NCBI RefSeq assembly: GCF_030317115.1
Contig: NZ_JASZYF010000009.1
Coordinates: 62,001 to 126,000 of the forward strand
Length of the DNA stretch: 64,000 bases
From: Variovorax gracilis
Lineage (GTDB): Bacteria > Pseudomonadota > Gammaproteobacteria > Burkholderiales > Burkholderiaceae_C
Direction: 5' to 3'
Shown here: positions 26,803 through 33,219 of the stretch, one piece after another
Layout of the letters: every line of letters starts with the position of its first letter
How positions within the stretch are numbered: the stretch's first letter is position 1
Position numbers and translations under genes: made by a program
The notes under the pieces: generated by a model
The model's database searches: none
Told to the model about the DNA's origin: nothing
Seen by the model: the letters and a program-made list of their open reading frames with translations, nothing else

Positions 26803-26856
26803 AGGGGAGGCGGCTTCGAGAACCGGAGCCACGGCGCGAAGCGTTGCCCGCCCGGG

Positions 26857-27318
26857 CTAGTCATTCGTGTCGGTTTCGGGGGCCTGGACCAGCAGGACAG
26901 GCATGGTCGCCATGCGCGTGACGTCCTGCGCTTGGCTCCCCCACAGGATGCGTTCGATGCCCTTGCGGCCGCGAGTTCCGGCCACGATGAGATCGGCCTT
27001 CCAGCCCTGCGCGTCTTCCGCGACCAGTTCCGACAAGCTCAGGGTCAGCGAGGTGAGCAGCATCGTCTCGACCTTCGCGCCGCCGCGCTCCGCGCGTTCG
27101 CGGCCTCGCTGCAGAAGCTCCTCGCCTTCCGCCTTCATCTTGGGCAGCAGCGAGGAATAGGAAGCGTGCGATGCATGGCCCGGCCTGAGCTTGAAGGTGT
27201 TGAACGCGTGCACGAGCCGCAAGGTGGCACCGTGGAGCCGGGCCAGGCGCACCGCCTCGTCGAGGCCGGCCAGCGACGTGTCGCTGCCATCGAGGGGGAC
27301 AAGGATTCGCTGGTACAT
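26857..27318 (-). CDS. Universal stress protein (UspA family)
   Basis: A 153-residue single Usp domain. It starts with the typical YQRILVPLDGSDTSLAGLDEA and ends with the ATP-binding motif G-x2-G-x9-G-S, seen as GTRGRKG followed by GSQAQDV, so it belongs to the ATP-binding subgroup. Such proteins are induced by starvation, redox stress or low oxygen. It is convergent with ppk2, and 13 bases separate it from the lipoprotein gene upstream, so the two probably share a transcript. Confidence 0.88.
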   Translation of the reverse strand: MYQRILVPLDGSDTSLAGLDEAVRLARLHGATLRLVHAFNTFKLRPGHASHASYSSLLPKMKAEGEELLQRGRERAERGGAKVETMLLTSLTLSLSELVAEDAQGWKADLIVAGTRGRKGIERILWGSQAQDVTRMATMPVLLVQAPETDTND

Positions 27319-27331
27319 GGCCGGGCCTCCT

Positions 27332-27649
27332 CTATTCCAACTCGGCATTCCGGTAGTCGGCCAGCGTCGTGCGGCGGAACTCGACCACGGGGATCAGCTT
27401 GTCCTCCGTGCCCGAAAAGCGGGCGCGGACGTTGGTCTGTTCGCGGACCCAGCAACCCCGGGCTGTCCCGCCGTCCCAGGAATTGAGGTAGCAGATGCGA
27501 AACGGGCTGGCGCATTCTTCCTGCGCATCCGTCAATTGCAGCATGTGGAACGCGCTTCCGGTTGCCACGAACAGGACGCTCGGCTGCATGTCACAGCCGA
27601 GAACGAATGCGCAGGCGACGACCAACGCCGCGACTGAAGAGGTCTTCAT
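27332..27649 (-). CDS. Small putative lipoprotein
   Basis: A 105-residue protein with a signal peptide ending in a lipobox (FVLGC, Cys19), so it should be lipid-anchored in the envelope. Four further Cys lie in the mature part, suggesting disulfides. The family was not recognised. It lies just upstream of the universal stress protein gene. Confidence 0.6.
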   Translation of the reverse strand: MKTSSVAALVVACAFVLGCDMQPSVLFVATGSAFHMLQLTDAQEECASPFRICYLNSWDGGTARGCWVREQTNVRARFSGTEDKLIPVVEFRRTTLADYRNAELE

Positions 27650-27732
27650 GCATGGCGCTCCAGTCGTTGTCGGGGGATGGCTCGATTGAGCGCCCAGCCG
27701 TCGCGGCCGTCAACCTCAATGTTGATAGGCAC

Positions 27733-28329
27733 TCACGTTGCTCGGGGCGTGGCTCGTGTCGCGAGGGATTCGAGCCAGCGCCGCTCCGAAACGATCGCGA
27801 TGGCGTGGCCAGCCTGCTGCAAGGCCAGCGCATCCTTGATCGTCTGGCCGAGGGGCGTCCCGGCCCAGTCCGGCGAGACCTTGGACCCGATCACCAGGTA
27901 GCGCACGTTACGGCTGACTGCCGCCGCCGGCCATCCGCCAGCCCGTTCCAGAAGCCGCTCGCATGCGGGCCTCGTTCCATAAAGGAAATCGCCCGCCAGG
28001 CAGACCAGCGAGTCGCGCACGGCGACCTCGACGGTGTTGTCCAGCGGAAGCGCGAATTCGGCCGCGCCGTCCCGGTCATTGAACACGAATTCCCCCGCAG
28101 CCAGCTGCTTGAGCGTGGTCATCAGGTAGGCGCGCTCGTCCTCGCTCACATGGCCGTCCGCCAGGACGGTTTCGATCGCGCCGCTGACTGCGCTGCCGGG
28201 CCACAGCTGCGCGACGTCGGGGTACTGGGCCAGCCAGGCCTTGAGAAACTCGATCTCCAGATCGTGAAGATGATCATCAGCGACCATGGCTTCCATGATG
28301 CCGATCAGCTTTTCGATCGCGTGTCGCAT
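27733..28329 (-). CDS. TerB-like plus BRCT-like domain protein
   Basis: A 198-residue cytoplasmic protein. Residues about 1-85 are helical with paired acidic motifs (VADDHLHDLEIEFL and LADGHVSEDERAYL), as in TerB/DUF533-type calcium- or metal-binding helical domains. Residues about 110-190 look like a BRCT domain (GDFLYGTRPACERLLERAGG, RYLVIGSKVSPDW, then IAIVSERRWLESL), a fold found in NAD+-dependent DNA ligase. Small proteins joining these modules occur in proteobacteria without assigned function; a stress or DNA-damage role is inferred. AGGAGACC before the ATG supports the start. Confidence 0.7.
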   Translation of the reverse strand: MRHAIEKLIGIMEAMVADDHLHDLEIEFLKAWLAQYPDVAQLWPGSAVSGAIETVLADGHVSEDERAYLMTTLKQLAAGEFVFNDRDGAAEFALPLDNTVEVAVRDSLVCLAGDFLYGTRPACERLLERAGGWPAAAVSRNVRYLVIGSKVSPDWAGTPLGQTIKDALALQQAGHAIAIVSERRWLESLATRATPRAT

Positions 28330-28454
28330 GGCTGGGTCTCCTGTCGGGGCTGGGCTCGGAATGCAGTTGCACTCCCGGATCTGGAGGCAATGTACCAGCC
28401 AGGGCCTTGCCGGAACGCGCAGCATCGCTGCGACGACGATCCGCAGCCCTTCGG

Positions 28455-28658
28455 TCAACGGATCGTGGAGAGACGTCCGCCGCTGTTTCCGTTGCCGGAG
28501 CACTCGCTCACCAGCTCGGCGGACTGCGTGACCTGTGCGGCCATCCGATCGTTCAACGACTTCCATCCGCGATGCTTCGTCGGGAGAATCACGGAAACGC
28601 ACCCGGCGCCGGCGCACGCGACGACGGCAACTACGAGCAACCAGTCCACCCAATCCAT
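28455..28658 (-). CDS. Small single-pass membrane protein
   Basis: A 67-residue frame starting with a clear hydrophobic segment (WLLVVAVVACAGAGCVSVI) followed by a short polar, Ser/Asn-rich tail. It could be a small inner-membrane protein. The family was not recognised, the ribosome-binding site is weak and the gene is not certain. A perfect palindrome (28720-28735) lies about 60 bases upstream of its start. Confidence 0.4.
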   Translation of the reverse strand: MDWVDWLLVVAVVACAGAGCVSVILPTKHRGWKSLNDRMAAQVTQSAELVSECSGNGNSGGRLSTIR

Positions 28659-28719
28659 TCGGAAGTCCCACTCAAGTTTGGTTGGGCCGCAGTGTGTTGG
28701 CTCCTGGCGCGTACGTACA

Positions 28720-28735
28720 TCCCCAAAAGTGGGGA
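28720..28735. promoter_or_regulatory. Palindrome TCCCCAAAAGTGGGGA, weak relative of the dyad element
   Basis: Six-base arms TCCCCA/TGGGGA around AAAG form a nearly perfect 16-mer. The total length and the TCC...GGA ends match the dyad elements at 11984 and 25855, but the CAAAG core is shifted by one base and no matching -10 follows on the plus strand. It lies between divergent small genes and could serve the minus-strand gene at 28455-28658. Confidence 0.4.
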
Positions 28736-28775
28736 GATTCGCCGAGAGGAGCCATGAAACGAGATCCGGGCGGAG

Positions 28776-28982
28776 CTACGGCTTGTCGTGCAGCGTCTTG
28801 ATCGCCGCGATGGCTTCGTGCCTTGCCTCGATCAGCGCCGATTCCTCCGACCGCGCGCCGGTCTGAACGTTCTCGACCGGCTGCCTGTCATCGATCTGGA
28901 ACGACCATGCCCAACGGGCTTCCGCCTGCCAGGCCCTGATTTCGACTTGATGCCCGTGGTGCTCGAAGCTCGTATCGGCCAT
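28776..28982 (-). CDS. Small hypothetical protein
   Basis: A 68-residue cytoplasmic protein with alternating charge. The strands HGHQVEIRAWQ and RWAWSFQIDD are followed by a C-terminal helix, suggesting one small alpha/beta domain. The start is strongly supported by CGGAGG about seven bases upstream. It resembles short conserved proteins of Burkholderiales, but I cannot name a family. Confidence 0.6.
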   Translation of the reverse strand: MADTSFEHHGHQVEIRAWQAEARWAWSFQIDDRQPVENVQTGARSEESALIEARHEAIAAIKTLHDKP

Positions 28983-29139
28983 GTCGTGCCTCCGACAATT
29001 GGAGTGGGAACCCGCCATTGTTGCGGCGTTCGTCGGCAGCGGAGCAGCTACGCCGGCATTCATTTGCGTGCAGCATCGGCCACCCGGGCGCACCGCGTTG
29101 TCCCTGGGCATTGATCCGCCTATGTTGGCCAGCTTCGCT

Positions 29140-29334
29140 TCAGTGGCCTTCGGGGCTGTCCTTGAAGGCCTCCCTGACTTCTTCCAGCGCCGCTTGCACC
29201 AGGCCCAGGGCAGCCTCGAGGTCGTGCACGCCGTCGCGTGCGACGCCGGGCGGCGGATTCAAGGCGATTGCCATCCGCTCGCAAGCGACTTCCCACTTCA
29301 GCCGGGCCTGAAGTTGCGCGCCCCTCTTGTCCAT
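29140..29334 (-). CDS. Small hypothetical helical protein
   Basis: A 64-residue acidic, mostly helical protein (LEAALGLVQAALEEVREAF) with no signal or membrane segment. AGGGTCAGG precedes the ATG. No family recognised. It lies in the cluster of small stress-type genes between the universal stress protein gene and the SYLF gene. Confidence 0.5.
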   Translation of the reverse strand: MDKRGAQLQARLKWEVACERMAIALNPPPGVARDGVHDLEAALGLVQAALEEVREAFKDSPEGH

Positions 29335-29440
29335 GCCTGACCCTTGTGTGTGCGTTGCGATCCTACTCCGGCAACTCCTGAGCGCCCACTCACGTTCAAA
29401 CGGGAAGCGTTACGGTGGTGTCAAACAAGGCAGGATTTCC

Positions 29441-29815
29441 ATGGCAGCTCTATCCGTATTCCTCGTGGAAGACAACCACAAAATCCGGGAGCATCTTGTC
29501 CCTGCGCTGGCGGACCTGGGATCGGCAAGCGTGATGGCGATTGCCGAGTCCGAGGACGAAGCGATCGCGTGGCTGGGCAAGCACAAGGGGCAATGGGACC
29601 TTGCGGTCGTCGACCTCTTCCTGGAGAAAGGCAATGGCCTCGGCGTGATCGAGTGGTGCAACGGACGAGAACCCCGGCAGCGCGTTGCCGTGTTAACGAA
29701 CTATTCGACGGACGTGATGCGGGAAGCCTGCTTGAAGGCCGGCGCGGATGCCTTCTTCGACAAGTCGACCGAGCTGGAGGCGTTCTTCGAGTTTTGCCTG
29801 GACATCCACCGGTAA
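29441..29815 (+). CDS. Stand-alone response regulator receiver protein
   Basis: A 124-residue single receiver domain. All key residues are present: acidic pair in FLVEDNH, phosphoacceptor Asp58 in VVDLFLEKG, Thr in VLTNY and Lys in FFDKST. With no output domain it may act through protein contact or as part of a phosphorelay. It differs from the receiver at 13424, which lacks one pocket acid. The start has AGGA about eight bases upstream. Confidence 0.82.
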   Translation: MAALSVFLVEDNHKIREHLVPALADLGSASVMAIAESEDEAIAWLGKHKGQWDLAVVDLFLEKGNGLGVIEWCNGREPRQRVAVLTNYSTDVMREACLKAGADAFFDKSTELEAFFEFCLDIHR

Positions 29816-29896
29816 GCCCTCCGCATGTAGGAATCCGCGCCTTGAACTTCTTGGCCAGGGGCGCAGAATGGTCGGTCAAACTTCAGGAGACGTGTC

Positions 29897-30460
29897 ATGG
29901 ACAAGCGATCTTTCCTGGCTGGAGCACTTCTGGCCGTGCTCGCAGCGGCATGTACCACCACCTCCACTACGGGCGGCGACCCGGCCGCCAAGCGCGCCAG
30001 CATCGATGCATCTGTCGACAGCGCACTGTCCAAGCTCTACACCCAGGCGCCCGGCTCGCGTGAGATGACCGGCAAGGCGAAGGGAGTGCTCGTATTCCCG
30101 GCAGTGGTCTCGGCCGGACTGGGCATCGGTGGCTCCTACGGCCAGGGTGCGCTGCGCGTCGGCGGCAAGACGGACGGCTACTACAGCACGACCGCGGCAT
30201 CGGTCGGCCTGCTGGCCGGCGCCGACTCCAAGGCCGTCTTCGTGCTCTTCATGACGCAGGAGTCGCTGGACAAGTTTCGCGCGAGCAGGGGCTGGACGGC
30301 CGGCGCCGATGCCTCGGTCACCATGCTCAAGGTCGGTGCATCGGCCGCTGTTGACACCCAGACCATGCAGCAGCCCGTCGTCGGATATGCCCTCAGCAAT
30401 GCGGGCCTGATGGCCAACCTCAGCCTCGACGGCACCAAGGTCAACAAGCTCGAATTCTGA
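29897..30460 (+). CDS. SYLF-domain (Ysc84-type) lipoprotein
   Basis: A 187-residue protein with a twin-hydrophobic signal and lipobox (LAVLAAAC, Cys20), followed by a SYLF domain. The lipid-binding fold is recognisable from KAKGVLVFPAVVSAGLGIG, GSYGQGALRV and the C-terminal YALSNAGLMANLSLDGTKV. Homologues bind phospholipid or act in envelope stress. AGGAGA before the ATG supports the start. It is convergent with the ScfR-type regulator gene. Confidence 0.85.
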   Translation: MDKRSFLAGALLAVLAAACTTTSTTGGDPAAKRASIDASVDSALSKLYTQAPGSREMTGKAKGVLVFPAVVSAGLGIGGSYGQGALRVGGKTDGYYSTTAASVGLLAGADSKAVFVLFMTQESLDKFRASRGWTAGADASVTMLKVGASAAVDTQTMQQPVVGYALSNAGLMANLSLDGTKVNKLEF

Positions 30461-30469
30461 TCCTGGTCA

Positions 30470-31903
30470 TCACGCAAAGCCTGTTGGACCGGCCGGATAG
30501 GGAGCGAACCGGCTTTCGTTCTCATTCACATCGAGCGGTCGGCCAACGAACGGGAATGCCCGCTGCGGACAGCGAGTGCGCTCGCAAACCTTGCATCCCA
30601 TGCCGATAGGCGTGGCGATCTCCGGGTCGTCGAGGTTCATGCCGCGGGAATAGACCAGCCGCGGCGCATGACGGATGTCGCAGCCCAGCGCCACCGAGAA
30701 GGTCTTGCTCGGTGCGCCATAGCCGCCCTGGTCTTTCGAGACGGTGCGAGCAATCCAGAGATAGGTTCGACCGTCCGGCATGCGCGCCAGTTGCGGCAGG
30801 ATCTTGCCCGGCTGCGAGAAAGCCTCGTACACATTCCACAAGGGACAGGTGCCGCCCGTTTTCGAGAAGTGGAAGTGAGTGGCCGACTGCCTCTTGGAGA
30901 TGTTGCCGGCGCGGTCCACGCGGATGAAGAAGAAGGGCACGCCCGGCGCGTCGGGCCGCTGCAGCGTGCTCAGGCGATGGCAGACGGTTTCGAAGCCGAC
31001 GCCGAAGCGGCGCGAGAGCCTGTCGATGTCGTAGCGCAAGGTCTCGGCGGCTTTCAGGAACGATGCATAGGGAAGCAGCAAGGCGCCCGCGAAGTAGTTC
31101 GCCAGACCGATGCGCGCCAGGGTTCGCGCCTGCAAATCCCTCCGGAAGTCCGGCGTGTCGACCAGCGCATCCAGCAGCGTGGACTGCTCCAGCAGCGCGA
31201 GTTGCGTCGCCAGCTGGAACGCCTTTTGTCCGCCTTCCAGCGATGCCGACAAGCGCAGTGTCCGGCTGCCCGGTTCATAGGCCCGCTGGCTTTCGTCGGC
31301 ATCGTCATGTGATGGAACCGCATGCACGCCGTGTTCCTGCATGAGTCGTTGGCTGAGCCATTCGGGCAGCGGCCCGCCTTTGGCGCGCGCTTCGGTCGCG
31401 AGCGCCTCCGCAGCCCGGTCCACTTCATCGAAATGATTCTGGTGGGCAAAGAAGAAGTCCCGCACCATCTCGAAGGCCATGGGACGCGATGGCGCGATGT
31501 CCGCGCGATCATCGCCCAGGCGCAGCGCCATGGCTTCGAGGCGCTGCGTTGCATCGATGTTGCGGCGATGCAGGGCCAGCAGCGCCCGGCCGACGACGGG
31601 CATCTGCGAGGCGATCTCCAGCAGTTCCGGCAATGCCACTGGCTCCCCACCCGGGTTGTCCGCCAGGGCCTCGCGCATGCCGGCCACCAGACGAGCTTCC
31701 TCGTCCTCGGAGAACTGCTGCACGTCCACGCCGAGCGTGCGGCTGATCTTCAACAGGACGGCAACGGTCAGCGGCCGCTGGTTCTGCTCCAACTGGTTCA
31801 GATAGCTCGGCGAGAGGCCGAGAGCGTTGGCCAGCGCGACCTGTGACATGCCGCGCTCCGCTCGCAGCTTGCGCAGGCGCACACCCATGAAAGTCTTCTT
31901 CAT
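30470..31903 (-). CDS. ScfR/PrpC-associated XRE-type transcriptional regulator
   Basis: A 477-residue regulator of the short-chain fatty acyl regulator family. It has an XRE helix-turn-helix at residues about 8-62 (GMSQVALANALGLSPSYLNQ), then an IrrE/ImmA-like segment and the family-specific C-terminal domain with clustered cysteines (CKVCERTRCPQRAFPF) and CDIRHAPRL. Relatives such as RamB and ScfR sense acyl-CoA or propionate metabolites and control methylcitrate or glyoxylate genes. It is divergent from prpC, and the ATTCGCA repeats between them are likely binding sites. GGAG six bases upstream selects the ATG at 31903 over that at 31909. Confidence 0.85.
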   Translation of the reverse strand: MKKTFMGVRLRKLRAERGMSQVALANALGLSPSYLNQLEQNQRPLTVAVLLKISRTLGVDVQQFSEDEEARLVAGMREALADNPGGEPVALPELLEIASQMPVVGRALLALHRRNIDATQRLEAMALRLGDDRADIAPSRPMAFEMVRDFFFAHQNHFDEVDRAAEALATEARAKGGPLPEWLSQRLMQEHGVHAVPSHDDADESQRAYEPGSRTLRLSASLEGGQKAFQLATQLALLEQSTLLDALVDTPDFRRDLQARTLARIGLANYFAGALLLPYASFLKAAETLRYDIDRLSRRFGVGFETVCHRLSTLQRPDAPGVPFFFIRVDRAGNISKRQSATHFHFSKTGGTCPLWNVYEAFSQPGKILPQLARMPDGRTYLWIARTVSKDQGGYGAPSKTFSVALGCDIRHAPRLVYSRGMNLDDPEIATPIGMGCKVCERTRCPQRAFPFVGRPLDVNENESRFAPYPAGPTGFA

Positions 31904-31920
31904 CGTCATCTCCAAGGGTC

Positions 31921-32029
31921 TGTGCAATTCGCAGTATTCGCAATATTCTCAATTTCGAGGATTCTCATTCGCAAAGATTCGCTCTTTCAGTTCTTCCGCA
32001 GGCTGTTGATTGTGCGTAGATTGCGAAGT
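31921..32029. promoter_or_regulatory. Divergent regulator/prpC promoter region with ATTCGCA repeats
   Basis: The heptamer ATTC(G/T)C(A/T) recurs at 31927, 31936 and 31945 (9-base period) and again at 31961, 31967 and 31977. A related TTGCGAA lies just before the prpC ATG. A compact cluster like this, AT-rich compared with its surroundings, fits cooperative binding by the adjacent XRE/ScfR-type regulator, controlling both its own gene and the prp operon. Confidence 0.65.
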
Positions 32030-33199
32030 ATGACAACACCCACCGCCACCCGACCCGCACCCGCAGGTTTCAAACCCAAGAAGTCCGTTGCGCTCTCGGG
32101 CGTCACGGCCGGCAACACCGCCTTGTGCACCGTGGGCCGAACCGGCAACGACCTGCACTACCGGGGCTACGACATCCTCGACATCGCCGAAGTCTGCGAA
32201 TTCGAGGAGATCGCGCACCTGCTGGTCCACGGCAAGCTGCCGACCGCCGCCGAACTGCGCGCGTACAAGGCCAGGCTCAAGGCCATGCGCGGAGTGCCGG
32301 CCAGCGTGAAGTCGGCGCTGGAGCAGATTCCGGCAGGCGCACATCCGATGGACGTGATGCGCACCGGCGTCTCAGCGCTGGGATGCACGCTGCCCGAGAA
32401 GGACGACCACAACACGCCGGGCGCGCGCGACATCGCCGACCGGCTGATGGCCTCGCTGGGCTCCATGCTGCTGTACTGGTACCACTGGTCCACGCAGGGC
32501 AGGCGCATCGAACTGGAAACCGACGACGGTTCCATCGGTGCGCACTTCCTGCACCTGCTGCATGGCACCAGGCCCAGCGCCGCGTGGGAGCGCGCCATGC
32601 ACACTTCGCTGAACCTGTATGCCGAGCACGAGTTCAACGCGTCGACCTTCGCGGCGCGCGTCATCGCAGGCACCGGCAGCGACATGTACTCGGCCATCGC
32701 AGGCGCCATCGGCGCGTTGCGCGGGCCCAAGCATGGCGGCGCGAACGAAGTCGCCTTCGAGGTCCAGAAGCGCTACGACTCGCCCGACGAGGCCGAAGCG
32801 GACATCCGCCGCCGCGTCGAGGCCAGGGAAGTGGTGATCGGCTTCGGACATCCGGTCTACACCGTGAGCGACCCGCGCAACGTCGTCATCAAGGGCGTGG
32901 CCAGGTCGCTGTCGGATGAAGCGGGGTCGAGCAAGATGTTCGACATCGCGGAGCGCCTCGAGTCGGTCATGTGGGATGCCAAGAAGATGTTCCCCAATCT
33001 CGACTGGTTCAGTGCGGTCAGCTATCACATGATGGGCGTGCCGACGGGCATGTTCACGCCGTTGTTCGTGATCGCGCGCACCAGCGGCTGGGCCGCGCAC
33101 GTCATCGAGCAGCGCATCGACAATAAGATCATTCGCCCGAGCGCCAACTACACCGGGCCCGAAGACCTGGCCTTCCTGCCCATCGGCGACCGCCGCTGA
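32030..33199 (+). CDS. prpC: 2-Methylcitrate synthase
   Basis: A 389-residue citrate-synthase-fold enzyme that condenses propionyl-CoA with oxaloacetate. Catalytic His motifs are visible (HEFNASTFAARV and GFGHPVYTVSDPRN) with GPKHGGANE for substrate binding. Length and the short N-terminus fit PrpC and not the longer housekeeping GltA. It is the first gene of the operon with acnD, prpF and a lyase gene, divergent from the regulator, and is the entry step of the methylcitrate cycle. Confidence 0.93.
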   Translation: MTTPTATRPAPAGFKPKKSVALSGVTAGNTALCTVGRTGNDLHYRGYDILDIAEVCEFEEIAHLLVHGKLPTAAELRAYKARLKAMRGVPASVKSALEQIPAGAHPMDVMRTGVSALGCTLPEKDDHNTPGARDIADRLMASLGSMLLYWYHWSTQGRRIELETDDGSIGAHFLHLLHGTRPSAAWERAMHTSLNLYAEHEFNASTFAARVIAGTGSDMYSAIAGAIGALRGPKHGGANEVAFEVQKRYDSPDEAEADIRRRVEAREVVIGFGHPVYTVSDPRNVVIKGVARSLSDEAGSSKMFDIAERLESVMWDAKKMFPNLDWFSAVSYHMMGVPTGMFTPLFVIARTSGWAAHVIEQRIDNKIIRPSANYTGPEDLAFLPIGDRR

Positions 33200-33219
33200 C
33201 AAGGGAACCGCTCCCACGC

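Noticed and set aside
27708..27725. TCAAC-N6-GTTGA inverted repeat before the small lipoprotein gene, considered as an FNR/Anr box
   Set aside because: FNR-type sites read TTGAT-N4-ATCAA; orientation and spacing differ. I found no convincing FNR box in the window.
28754..28801. A 15-codon frame with GAGGAGCC directly upstream
   Set aside because: Too short to judge and it runs into the end of a better-supported minus-strand gene. It could be a leader peptide, but nothing follows on that strand.
29417..29440. CAGGATTTCC before the receiver gene at 29441 as another copy of the dyad element
   Set aside because: Only the GGATTT arm is similar; the AAAG core is missing, and the GGA is explained as part of the ribosome-binding site.
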